DNA from: Rhynchopus euleeides
Taxonomy: Eukaryota > Euglenozoa > Diplonemea > Diplonemida > Diplonemidae
Length of the DNA stretch: 64,000 nucleotides
NCBI GenBank assembly: GCA_963210315.1
Contig: OY723282.1
Location: 1,240,001 to 1,304,000 of the forward strand
Direction of reading: 5' to 3'
Below are positions 19,868 through 29,565 of the stretch, piece by piece. The first letter of the stretch is position 1. Every line of letters starts with the position of its first letter. Below the pieces are notes generated by a model that had not been told where the DNA came from, ran no database searches, and worked only from the letters and a program-made list of their open reading frames with translations. A program made the translations under genes and the position numbers.

Positions 19868-20995
19868 CCCCCCCACAGGGCTGTAAATAAGGTTTGGGGG
19901 TCAGGAGTCGGGAGTCGGGAGTCGGTTATTTACAGTCACCTAAGGTACCTGGGGTGGGGGGCTGGGGGGGACGGGCGGTCTCAAACCCTACTCAATCCTG
20001 CACGCATCCTGTAGTACGGCCACCTCTGCCGTGGAGAGTCCCATGGACCCTCCAGCAGTCGCCCACCATTCGGTCAGGGCGGACTGACTCGGAGCTTGCG
20101 GGGTCTTCCCGCGTGCGAGGTGGTCCGCGAAGAAGCACGCGACGCACAGCGCCATGTTGGCTGTCCCAGCCAACCCCCCACTTCGCCCGCAGCGCCCCAC
20201 ACGCTGCGAGCACCTCACTCACGGCAGCAGTATTTGGCTGCATAGCTCTCAGTATTTCCCGTGCATGCAGCGCATGCATCCACAAATTTTGTGGATGCAT
20301 CCACACACAGCCTGGAGCTCCGAAGCCCTGCATGCAGGCCTGCCTGCAGTGGATGAATGCCTGTATGCCAAATCGAAAATCCATTTTTTGACATTTTCGG
20401 GCATCCCTGGATGCCGTGGATGCATGCATGGATGCATCCACACCATCCACGGCCCCACTGAGAGCTATGTTGGCTGTGAGTCAAACACTACTGCCTCTAC
20501 CTGAGGCATGTTGTGTCGCAACAGTTGCGTCACATGTGTGACGCATCTGTGTGGAGTGTGTGTGGTTGTGCACGTGTGCGCTGCGGTATGATCAACCACC
20601 TGATGGGGGCGGAACACAACTCTTCTTGGGAGCTGCCAGGATCTGGCAAAAGGGGCGGGAAAGGGGCGCCGTATTCACAGCAGTGGTTTGGCAATGAACT
20701 CACCCCAGTTCAGAGACCGGTAATGAAGAAGATGACTGGGAGGCACACACCATGTCCCACCCAGCGGGACCCCCACACCCCCACCCACCCATCGGGACCC
20801 CCCCTCCTCGGGTGTTCCAAAAACCCTTTCTTTTGAATATTTGGAGTCTGTGCGGATCGCAGTGGGGTCATTTTGGCCATGGGGTGCCTAATACCGCACA
20901 TTCCCTAAGGGAAGCAAGGCAACCCTCCCAATCCCAAAAAATCCGGCGCGAGTCGGGAGTCGGGAGTCGGCCTTATTTACACCCCTGCCCCCCCA
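19868..20995 (+). mobile_element. hAT-type MITE, copy 1, with 8-bp target-site duplication
   Basis: The element proper is 19876-20987. It starts CAGGGCTGTAAATAAGG and ends CCTTATTTACACCCCTG. The flanking octamer CCCCCCCA is present at both 19868-19875 and 20988-20995. CAGGG ends with an 8-bp duplication are the hAT signature. Subterminal GGAGTCG repeats lie inside both ends. The middle carries GCATGCATCC palindromes and a 55-codon minus-strand ORF shared with the second copy at 25531. The empty site survives in the related sequence near 14755-14775. Confidence 0.9.
19988..20155 (-). CDS. Conserved 55-aa ORF inside the hAT MITE, copy 1
   Basis: The frame starts MALCVACFFADHLARGK and ends STAEVAVLQDACRIE before TAG. 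It is intact and nearly identical in the second copy (26572-26739). An upstream in-phase ATG would lengthen it to 76 codons. I do not recognise the family. It may be a captured host exon or a remnant of the parent element's transposase region. Confidence 0.4.
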   Translation of the reverse strand: MALCVACFFADHLARGKTPQAPSQSALTEWWATAGGSMGLSTAEVAVLQDACRIE

Positions 20996-21299
20996 CCCCC
21001 AGACCCACGTCACTTTCCACGGGCCGCCAGGCGCGTCAGCGTCGGCGACCGCCCGCCCCCAGTCTGAGAGGCAGCAGCCACGACTCGGCAGGAGGCGGGC
21101 ACAACAAAAAAAGGGAGAGTCGTCACTGTGCATATCAGCACGGTCCCGCCCTCTGAGCCAGACTAACCCGCCCATAAAGGAAAAGAGGAAGAGGCGACGT
21201 AAGGCAATGCCTCCGTGCGGCAAGGAGAACACGAAACAGCGTCCCCCCTCACCGGGGGACGCGACGAGCACGGCCAAAAATCGTTCAAAATCGTTCAAA
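20996..21299 (+). repeat. 3' UTR of the family-2 retrotransposon, distal part
   Basis: Continues the sequence interrupted by the hAT MITE. It matches the reverse complement of 14453-14755 and ends in repeated ATCGTTCAAA units, the likely retrotransposon tail. Confidence 0.75.
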
Positions 21300-21420
21300 A
21301 TCAGGGGTAGCCCACGGTGTGTTTTTTTGGCGCTCCATATTTTTGATCCTGTTCTGCCGTATTCCCCCCACCCACCCCCTGAAAATTCCTGGAGATTAGA
21401 CGCCTTTCCACGTGTGTGTG

Positions 21421-23846
21421 TGTGTGGTGACCACGTTTTGTGTGGGGAGATCCTGCGCGGATCATTGCCCACCCCCGCCCATTTCTACGTCACAGCGGAG
21501 GCCCCACTCGGGTTAGAGTGTGGGGCCAACTCAGTGCCACTCCGGGGAGGAGGGCGTGCAGCATAGCCGGCGTGGTGTGCTTGGCAGCAATGTGGTAGTG
21601 TTTTGCCATCGCTGTAGCAGTCACCGCATCGGTCCATGCTGTGGCGTTTGCAGAAGCCCATAGTGACCGGGAGCCCGTCCCCCTCCTTGTGGTGGTTGCG
21701 GCAGCACACCTCCTCCGGGAGGCGCCGCTTCTGGCATGCCGAGCAACGGGGCTTCCAATGCAACTTGCAGGCAAGCACCTTTGCGTTCCTCCTGGCACCA
21801 GGGGGAGCAGTTCGGGGGGCAGCGCCCCTCCGCTCCCATGGGCGCCCTACCCGGCTGTTGGCCTGCCGACCACGCGCCGCCCACTGCTGGGCCGATTGCT
21901 GCCAACCCTCAGGGTAGTGCGGCTGCGGAGCGAAGGTAGCGGCCCACGCCATTCCGCGATCATGGAACACTGTATCCGTCCGGCTGGGGGCTGGCACAGC
22001 CAGGTGCGCTTGGAGGCTGCGCATCACCGACTCAGTGGCAGGGTTCAGCTGGGCCCTCCTCGACAGGCCCGCCGCCACAGATCCACCGATCGCCGTGAGG
22101 ACTGTTGAGTTGGCAGCATGGCCGCAATGCCAGGGCCCAGTGCCTACTTTCGTCACCATGCTGCAGAGCCCCTTCAGCGAGGCAGCCTTCCCCAGGATAC
22201 TGCTCTGGAACACCGTGAGGTCCTGCTGGAGCTGCTGCCGTGAGGCCCCCAGCCTTTCAGCCTCGTCCATCGCGGCGTTACTGAGGGCATCAGCATCTGT
22301 GTTGGATTCCCTCTTCACATGCTCGTATGTGAGAGTGAACCTCGGTTGGAGGTCCGCAGCTAGCCGGGACGTGCTGAGGAACAGAGGACGGAGGGCGGCA
22401 TCCCGGCACAATGAGTCCCCTTGGAGCTGGCGCAGCACCACCTGGGAGTCGCCCCGCACTGTGACTGGGCCCTCAGGGGCATCACCCCTCTCGAGGAGGC
22501 GCAGACCTGCACGGAGCGCCTCGTACTCAGCAATGTTGTTGCTACGCACGTTCAGCAGCGGGAGTACTTTCTCTGAAACCTTGCAACCGTCTTGGTATAG
22601 CACCGCCCCTGCCCCCGCCACGGCGAAGGGGGTGCCATTGTCGCGCGCACCACCGTCAAAGTACAGGGTGAGCCCTGGGGCTGTGTCTGCAGGGATGCGC
22701 GAGCGGGCCTCCCTCGCGCCCTTCCTATTCGGGTCCACGTGGGCGGGGGGGCGGATGCGGCGCGTCACGGTGTCTGGGAGGGTAAGGCCAGTTGATAGCT
22801 CGAAGTACACGGCCAGCTCCATCAGGGTCACAGTATGCTCACTCCCCTGCGGTCCCCACTTTAGGCCCCTTAGCCAGTCGCAGAGGGCCACCCACATGCC
22901 TGGGGGCCGCTTGCCCCACGTCTGCTTGACTTCGGAAGGCGCCAGTGCAGGGATGGAGGCACTCTCGGGGTTAGGGGTGCTCCACTCCCAGGGGTAGACG
23001 GTAGTACGGTGATGGCGCACAGAGCGGTCGAGCAGCCCGTCCTTCTCCTGTCGCGCCGCCAGGACTGCGATGAAGTAGCGGTGGAGCTGTGCCACGGTGG
23101 TGATCCTGTCCGCAAAGGACATGGGCAGCGGCTGCTCGTTCTCCGGGACGCTGTATCTGTAAATGGGCGCCACCTCGCACTGGGCCAGGCATGCCGGCCA
23201 GGCCGTCCGGTCCCTCGCTGCTATGGGGTGCTTCTGGCGGACTGGCTCCCATGCCGCGCAGTCCCACCACAGGTGTGATACCGTCTCCGGGGTCCCAGAT
23301 GTGCAGTATCGGCACACCTCCCCCAGACCTGTGCGCCCACGAGCAGGCACCGCCCCTGCAACGACGGAGCGGAGGAGGCCTCGCTGGTACCCCGTGATTG
23401 CAGCGCCCTCTCCCTTCAGGACGCAACGTGTCACCCTCCCGTCAATGCCGTGCTCTGCTCCTTGGAAGTCGTCTCTGCGTTCGGCCAGCTTCTTCGCCGT
23501 TGCGTTACGCAGGGATTGGCGGAGGTCGTGTGCAAAGATAGCCCAGGCGCTCGGTGTTGCAGCAACAGGGCCGAAGGTGACATCGCGACCAGCTTCGTCA
23601 GTGTAAGCCAGGGTGGTCGCAGCACTCCAGCGCCATTCAATCCCCTGCAGGGCGGCCCAGAAAAGCGCGAAGGGGCCTGTCCCCTCAAGCCTCTCTCTAC
23701 TCCCCCAGGCTGCCTCGGACAGCACCCTGCTGTGGCTCCACTTTTTGATCTGCTTGGCCCATGTGGTGATCTGCCGGTAGGGGGGGGCGACAGCGGGGTC
23801 CACCCGGTGCGCCTGATGGAGGACACATGTGTGTGTGTGTGTGTAG
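21421..23846 (-). mobile_element. (CA)n-bounded non-LTR retrotransposon copy 1
   Basis: Holds the 772-codon RNase H ORF and a short 3' UTR. On the element's strand the 5' junction is a (CA)n run (23829-23846) and the 3' end passes into another (CA)n run (21412-21424). The same arrangement bounds the copies at 23847-25047 and 61835-62815. Confidence 0.7.
21485..23803 (-). CDS. Retrotransposon C-terminal protein with RNase H and cysteine-rich domains (772 aa open frame, 5'-truncated)
   Basis: The N-terminal part has a CRYC ... SHLWWDC zinc knuckle (residues ~163-181) of the type that follows reverse transcriptase in many non-LTR elements. Residues ~378-510 are an RNase HI domain of the plant/archaeal-like class: Asp383 (YFDGG), Glu426 (NNIAEYEAL), Asp452 (RGDSQ) and Asp505 (NTDADALSN) are all present, so the active site is intact. 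The C-terminal ~100 residues are rich in Cys and His (CSAC, EEVCCRNHH, DRCGDC, CCQAHH) and probably bind zinc and nucleic acid. No reverse transcriptase lies upstream; the frame begins beside a (CA)n run, so this is a 5'-truncated insertion although still open. The ATG is probably internal to the original polyprotein. Confidence 0.75.
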   Translation of the reverse strand: MDPAVAPPYRQITTWAKQIKKWSHSRVLSEAAWGSRERLEGTGPFALFWAALQGIEWRWSAATTLAYTDEAGRDVTFGPVAATPSAWAIFAHDLRQSLRNATAKKLAERRDDFQGAEHGIDGRVTRCVLKGEGAAITGYQRGLLRSVVAGAVPARGRTGLGEVCRYCTSGTPETVSHLWWDCAAWEPVRQKHPIAARDRTAWPACLAQCEVAPIYRYSVPENEQPLPMSFADRITTVAQLHRYFIAVLAARQEKDGLLDRSVRHHRTTVYPWEWSTPNPESASIPALAPSEVKQTWGKRPPGMWVALCDWLRGLKWGPQGSEHTVTLMELAVYFELSTGLTLPDTVTRRIRPPAHVDPNRKGAREARSRIPADTAPGLTLYFDGGARDNGTPFAVAGAGAVLYQDGCKVSEKVLPLLNVRSNNIAEYEALRAGLRLLERGDAPEGPVTVRGDSQVVLRQLQGDSLCRDAALRPLFLSTSRLAADLQPRFTLTYEHVKRESNTDADALSNAAMDEAERLGASRQQLQQDLTVFQSSILGKAASLKGLCSMVTKVGTGPWHCGHAANSTVLTAIGGSVAAGLSRRAQLNPATESVMRSLQAHLAVPAPSRTDTVFHDRGMAWAATFAPQPHYPEGWQQSAQQWAARGRQANSRVGRPWERRGAAPRTAPPGARRNAKVLACKLHWKPRCSACQKRRLPEEVCCRNHHKEGDGLPVTMGFCKRHSMDRCGDCYSDGKTLPHCCQAHHAGYAARPPPRSGTELAPHSNPSGASAVT

Positions 23847-23904
23847 TGATAGTGGTTTTAAGTGGGTAACCCTGCGCGGATCTGTGCCCACTCCCCGCCC
23901 ACCC

Positions 23905-25033
23905 CTACGTCACAGCGGATGCCCCACTCGGGTTAGAGTGTGGGGCCAACTCAGTGCCACTCCGAGGAGGGCGTGAGGCATAGCCAGCGTGGTGCGTGCC
24001 GCAACAGTGTGTGAGTGATTTCGCACTGCTGTGGCAGTCCCCGCACCGGCCCATGCGATGCGTCTTGCAAAATTCCATGGTGACTTGCAAGCCGTCGTTC
24101 TTCCCGTGGTGGTCCCGGCAGCAGTCCTCTTCCGAGAGGCGCCGGCGCCGGCAGTCCACGCAGCGGGGTTTCCAGTGCAGAGCGCAGGTAAGCATCTTCG
24201 CGTTCCGTCTGGCTCCAGGGGGGGCAGTCCGGGGAGCAGCGCCCCGTCGTTCCCATGACCGTCCTGTCCGGGCGTTGGCTTGCCGGCTGCTGGCAGTCCA
24301 TTGCTGGGCCGCTTGCTGCCACCCCTCTGGGTAGTGGGGCTGCGGTGCGAAGGTTGCGGCCCACGCCATGCCGCGGGAGTGGAAGGCTGTGTCCCGCTGG
24401 TTCAAGCCCGGGCCTGCCGTGTGCGCTTGGAGGCTGCGCATCACCGACTCGGTGGCTGGGCTGAGCTGGGCTCTCCTGGACAGGCCCCCTGCCACGGTTC
24501 CCCCGATCGCGGTGAGGACAGTGGAGCTCGCAGTGTGGCCACAGTGCCATGGTTGCTTGGAAGTCTTGCGCACCACCTCGCAGAGCTGCCTCAACGAGTG
24601 AGCCTTGCCCAGGATGCTCTTCTGGAAGGCTGCGAAGTCCTGCCGCAGCTGCTCCTGCGAGGTCTCCCCCTGCCTCTCAGCCTCGTCCATGGCGGCGTTG
24701 CTGAGGGCGTCCGCATCGACGTTGAGCTCCCGTTTCACGTGCTCATGTTGAGCTCCCTTTTCACGTGCTCATACGTAAGGGTGATCCGGGGCCCGAGGTC
24801 GGCAGCCAGCCGTGCCGTGCTGAGGAAGAGGGGGCGGAGGGATTTATCGCGGCAAACCGCTTCCCCTTTTAGGTGTCGCAGCACCACCTGCGAGTCACCC
24901 CGCACCGTAACGTTCCCCTCAGGGGGCGGGTCGCCCCTTCTGAGCAGCCGTAGGCCCGCTCGAACCCCTTCGTACTCAGCGATGTTGTTGCTGCGTACGT
25001 TCAGCAGAGGGAGGATCTCTTCCGACACCTTGA
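23905..25033 (-). pseudogene. RNase H / cysteine-rich retrotransposon protein, frameshifted
   Basis: Homologous to residues ~408-772 of the 21485-23803 protein. The 5' part (to 24735) encodes SNNIAEYEGVRAG and RGDSQVVLRHLKG. A 26-base tandem duplication at 24720-24771 (AGCTCCC..TTTCACGTGCTCAT twice) then breaks the frame exactly before the last catalytic Asp region (NVDADALSN). The 3' part continues in another frame to the intact C terminus at 23905. The first catalytic Asp is absent because of 5' truncation. The protein is nearly identical to that of copy 3 at 61860-62741, which lacks the duplication. Confidence 0.75.
24720..24771 (-). repeat. 26-bp frameshifting tandem duplication
   Basis: Two adjacent copies of a GTTGAGCTCCC + TTTCACGTGCTCAT block, differing by one base. 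Copy 3 has a single unit at the same place. Confidence 0.85.
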
Positions 25034-25055
25034 GTGTGTGTGTGTGTGTGTTGCA

Positions 25056-25530
25056 TGTGTCTAATTTGGCGGGATTTTTCGGAGAGGATCGTTCAAAATA
25101 CACGGATTTTACAGCGGTGTGTGCCCTTTTCATTCACCGTTTCTCTCCAGGCCTTGGTTTTGTCAAGAACTCCTGATATTTCCCGAAGAAAAATAGGGGA
25201 GCGCCCTCTGGAGGGCGTTGGGGAATAAGCACCCTGCATGACTGGTGGTGGTGAGGAGGGTACAAGACGGCCTGGAGCTCGTTCGTAAGAGTCGTATATT
25301 GTTTTTTTTTGCCGCCCGTTTTTTGCCTGATCCGCAGTTGATTCCTTCTTCGCGCCGGTTATCATCTGCCATTTTTGCCCCCCCTTTTTTTTGCGAAAAA
25401 AAACATCTGTTCTGTTCAGTTCTGAGGGATGGGGGGGGGGGTGGTGGGGTGGTGGGGTGCCTTCTGCGGTGAGAAAGGAATGAAAATCCAAACACATGCG
25501 TAAACCTCCCCTTCCCCCCCCCCCCCCCTC
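25056..25530. other. No recognisable gene; low-complexity tract
   Basis: A/T- and G/C-homopolymer-rich sequence, with poly-G near 25431-25441 and poly-C at 25515-25528. The last eight bases, CCCCCCTC, are the target duplication of the next element. No coding signal. Confidence 0.5.
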
Positions 25531-26155
25531 CAGGGGTGTAAATAAGGCCGACTCCCGACTCCCGACTCGCGCCGGATTTTTTGGGGTTGGGAGGGTTGCC
25601 TTGCTTCCCTTAGGGAATGTGCGGTATTAGGCACCCCATGGCCATAATGACCCCACTGCGATCCGCACAGACTCCAAATATTCAAAAGAAAGGGTTTTTG
25701 GAACACCCGAGGAGGGGGGTCCCGATGGGTGGGTGGGGGTGTGGGGGTCCCGCTGGGTGGGACATGGTGTGTGCCTCCCAGTCATCTTCTTCATTACCGG
25801 TCTCTGAACTGGGGTGAGTTCATTGCCAAACCACTGCTGTGAATACGGCGCCCCTTTCCCGCCCCTTTTGCCAGATCCTGGCAGCTCCCAAGAAGAGTTG
25901 TGTTCCCGCCCCCATCAGGTGGTTGAGCATACCGCAGCGCACACGTGCACAACCACACACACTCCACACAGATGCGTCACACATGTGACGCAACTGTTGC
26001 GACACACAACATGCCTCAGGTAGAGGCAGTAGTGTTTGACTCACAGCCAACATAGCTCTCAGTGGGGTCGTGGATGGTGTGGATGCATCCATGCATGCAT
26101 CCACGGCATCCAGGGATGCCCGAAAATGTCAAAAAATGGATTTTCGATTTGGCAC

Positions 26156-26345
26156 AGGAAAATCGCTGAAAACCCCAAAAATTGACCAAAAAACGTCGAA
26201 AAACCGATTTTTGGGCCCATTTTTCACCCAGGAACACGTTTTTGGGCCTCTGTAAAAAATCGATTTTTTGGGATATTTCGCGATTTTGGACAACTACTCG
26301 CCCAGCCAAATTCGATTTTTGGCTGAAAATTGCATCCATCCATCC
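26156..26345. repeat. ~190-bp segment present only in hAT MITE copy 2
   Basis: Rich in AAAATCGATTTTT-like inverted blocks (for example ACCGATTTTTGGG and AAATCGATTTTTTGG). Copy 1 lacks it between TGTATGCC and AAATCGAAAATCC. It is either an insertion in copy 2 or a deletion in copy 1. Confidence 0.6.
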
Positions 26346-26571
26346 ATGCATGCAGGCATACAGGCATTCATCCACTGCAGGCAGGCCTGCATGCAGGGCT
26401 TCGGAGCTCCAGGCTGTGTGTGGATGCATCCACAAAAGTTGTGGATGCATGCGCTGCATGCACGGGAAATACTGAGAGCTATGCAGCCAAATACTGCTGC
26501 CGTGAGTGAGGTGCTCGCAGCGTGTGGGGCGCTGCGGGCGAAGTGGGGGGTTGGCTGGGACAGCCAACATG

Positions 26572-26739
26572 GCGCTGTGCGTCGCGTGCTTCTTCGCGGA
26601 CCACCTCGCACGCGGGAAGACCCCGCAAGCGCCGAGTCAGTCCGCCCTGACCGAATGGTGGGCGACTGCTGGAGGGTACATGGGACTCTCCACGGCAGAG
26701 GTGGCCGTACTACAGGATGCGTGCAGGATTGAGTAGGGT
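26572..26739 (+). CDS. Conserved 55-aa ORF inside the hAT MITE, copy 2
   Basis: Same protein as at 19988-20155 with a single visible change (GGYMGLS against GGSMGLS). A frame retained intact in two independently inserted copies argues either for recent spread or for selection. No known domain. Confidence 0.4.
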
Positions 26740-26849
26740 TTGAGACCGCCCGCCCCCCCCACCCCCCCACCCCAGGTACCTTAGGTGACTGTAAATAACC
26801 GACTCCCGACTCCTGACCCCCAAACCTTATTTACAGCCCTGCCCCCCTC

Positions 26850-28397
26850 TCTCCCATGCGACTTTGGCGTGTGTCTTTTCAAATCTTGTGGTGGTCTGCG
26901 GGCACCACGAATCTACATACCGCACCCCACCCCCCCATCCGAGCGCAGCACCAGGTCTCGGACACATGAGCTCCATAGCGAGTAAAGGGGGGGAGGTAAC
27001 TTGCCTTTCTCGATTTCACTAAAACCTCCCCCCCCCACCCCATCCCACCTCCATGCGAGTCGCTGGGCTAAAAAGGAAACCCATCAGCAAACCGTCGGAT
27101 CTCCTCGCTTTCCCCTGAATCTTGAATGCAAACTTTCCGCATTTCCTCGAGTGGGGAGGGGGGTCCCAACATACGGCGCTGTGCTCTGTGAGTGCAACGC
27201 CTTCTGACTTCACTGTGTAGGTCAATCCACTGCCCGGTAGCCTTGGCGACGAGGCGAGGGTAGCCGATGCCAAAGAGAAGGTGTGTTGGGGAAGGTGGCA
27301 GGTGTCTTCCAACTTTCCTGAATGAACTGGGAACCGATATCGCAGCGTATATGTGGTCAATGCAGGCTTACATCTCATTTGGGTAGCGCAGGGCGTGCCT
27401 GAGGGTCGCAATGTCGTGCCGGCACATTCTGGGGGGAAAAGGGGAGGGGGCTTTCCGGCTTTTGAGAGAGGGTGGCAACGGGAAAAAAATAGGCAGAATT
27501 TTTTGCCCCTTTGATGTGCGCCACTCTCTTGGTCCATCTTTCCTCACCGCCACTGCCATCGCTATCGCCATCACCACACCCCCCCTCCTCGCACGACCTC
27601 TGTCCGAACACGGTTTCCCGTGTGTATATTGGCAAATCCCCGAACATGGTGGTGTCGGGAGGCTGAAGAGTGTTCTGCGTTATGCCAGGCCTGTATTTGG
27701 GGAAATGCAGCAACACTCACAGCAAATGATTTTGGCTTTTTCGACAGGGATTGTGCCTCCGTGTCTATACACGGCAAAGAGGTTGTCGTGGAGCGAAGAA
27801 ACGGCAACACACAGGGCACATATCCCTGGCCTTTCCCTGGGCTCGCGAGTGCAACGTGGGCCCAACACGACAACGACGTAGTGCACACGAGAGGGAGGTT
27901 GGGTAAGAAGTTTTGAAAAATAAAAATGAAGGGAAAACTTACCAATCTTGGTTTTGCACCCTCAGAACTTTCCGAGGGGGGGTCTGATTGGGTTGGAGCT
28001 GCGTATACTTTTCCAGCAGCAAGAATTTGAAAAGTCAACAATACAGTGGGGTCTCTCGATACTTGGCCGCAAACGGATACCGTTCTTTTGGGTGCATTTC
28101 CTCCTCTTTAGAGGTAAAAAATCGCACGCCGAACGTTGCTGATCGCGGAGATCACCCACATACACCCCCCTCCCGAAGGCAGAAAAGCCTCACTCGCAAG
28201 GAGCACCTCTACGCCGGGGCACGGTCCAAAGATAGAGCCCGCTGGGATGAGTAGAGTCGTTGCATCATCGGATTCATACATCCCTCTGAGTGGTTTCCCC
28301 GCTCCCCACCCCCACCCCCGGATTCACGCGTTTCTCTTTTCCTCTTCCTGTCTTTGCACATCATCTCCCACCCCATCCCACATCACCCCCCCCCCCT
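26850..28397. other. No recognisable gene
   Basis: About 1.5 kb with several overlapping short frames on both strands (none above ~172 codons), G/A-rich and C-rich tracts, and no splice structure I can defend. It may be host intergenic or intronic sequence. Confidence 0.5.
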
Positions 28398-29565
28398 AGG
28401 GGGGGTCAAATGGGGGTGACAAACACGATTTTTCAAAAAACCGGCGCAGAGGCCCCAAAGCCCCCGTAAACCCTCCAAACCCCCCCAGATCGGTCCGGAA
28501 ACCCATCGAACCCCACTTTTCCACCATTCCGGGCACCTCAGGTGCCCGAATTGGGGTACCTAAATTTTGTGCCACCGTTTGGTACCGTACAGTGCCACTG
28601 TGTGGGAGGTTGGAAAAGAAAATGCCCCAACACACCACATCTGAGGGTTGCAATGCATGTTGCTTGCCAACCACGTCATCCGGTGGGTGTCAGGCGCTAT
28701 GTAGGTGGCATTAGCCAGGTCTTCGATGTGTTCTGGCTTGCATATATACCTCCCTGCCTGCGGCACAGGCACTGCCTTTGTCCCCCACACCAGCCACAGA
28801 GAGCGTATTGTACTCGGTCCACGGTTGCTGATTCATTGTGATGCGTTGTATCCTCGAGTGAACGTCACACACTAGTGGCACCACCACCCGCCATCCGAGA
28901 GCTGTATTGACTTTGCGCGCTTCCGTTGTATTCACCTCGCCACGCATATTGCACCGTTCAGTACCAGTGCTCTTGGGCCAGGCAAAGTAGACCGCAGCAA
29001 CTACCAATTCTGGCACAATGGGTACCACGACAGCGCACTTCATGTGTTCCCGGAATGTACAGCTCGTGTTGCAACAGTCGTTGTCAACACATCCCGGTTG
29101 TGGAGCACTGCTGCACAGGAATCACACGACCATCTGGACTGTTCCGTACCTACAGGCAGCCTCCCGGTGCATGGTGGCAGGGAGGTATATATACAAGCCA
29201 GAACACATCGAAGACCTGGCTAATGCCACCTACATAGCGCCTGACACCCACCGGATGACGTGGTTGGCAAGCAACATGCATTGCAACCCTCAGATGTGGT
29301 GTGTTGGGGCATTTTCTTTTCCAACCTCCCACACAGTGGCACTGTACGGTACCAAACGGTGGCACAAAATTTAGGTACCCCAATTCGGGCACCTGAGGTG
29401 CCCGGAATGGTGGAAAAGTGGGGTTCGATGGGTTTCCGGACCGATCTGGGGGGGTTTGGAGGGTTTACGGGGGCTTTGGGGCCTCTGCGCCGGTTTTTTG
29501 AAAAATCGTGTTTGTCCACGTAAAAGGGTGGCATTTGACCCCCCCTACCCCCCCCCCCCCCCCCA
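28398..29565. mobile_element. Complete fold-back (MITE-like) element
   Basis: The left arm (~28398-28758) and right arm (~29178-29560) are near-perfect inverted repeats of ~360 bases, containing GGCACCTCAGGTGCC palindromes and TTTGTGCCACCGTTTGGTAC. The centre (~420 bases) is single-copy. The outer ends are GGGGGGTCAAATG next to poly-C. It is ~99% identical to the truncated copy at 1-968, so transposition or duplication was recent. No transposase is encoded. Confidence 0.85.

Larger units (their letters stand above)
23847..25047 (-). mobile_element. (CA)n-bounded non-LTR retrotransposon copy 2
   Basis: A second, shorter copy directly upstream of copy 1 in the same orientation. Its 3' UTR (GTAGGGGTGGGCGGGGAGTG ... 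ACTATCACTA) runs into the (CA)n at 23829-23846. Its 5' truncation point abuts (CA)n at 25032-25051. Confidence 0.75.
25523..26849 (-). mobile_element. hAT-type MITE, copy 2, with 8-bp target-site duplication
   Basis: The element proper is 25531-26841, in reverse orientation to copy 1. The ends are CAGGGGTGTAAATAAGG and CCTTATTTACAGCCCTG. The flanking octamer CCCCCCTC is identical at 25523-25530 and 26842-26849. It aligns with copy 1 throughout except for ~190 extra bases at ~26156-26345. Both copies landed in poly-C tracts. Confidence 0.9.

Noticed and set aside
22035-22997. 320-aa plus-strand ORF
   Set aside because: A shadow of the RNase H-bearing minus-strand ORF, whose four catalytic acids are in place.
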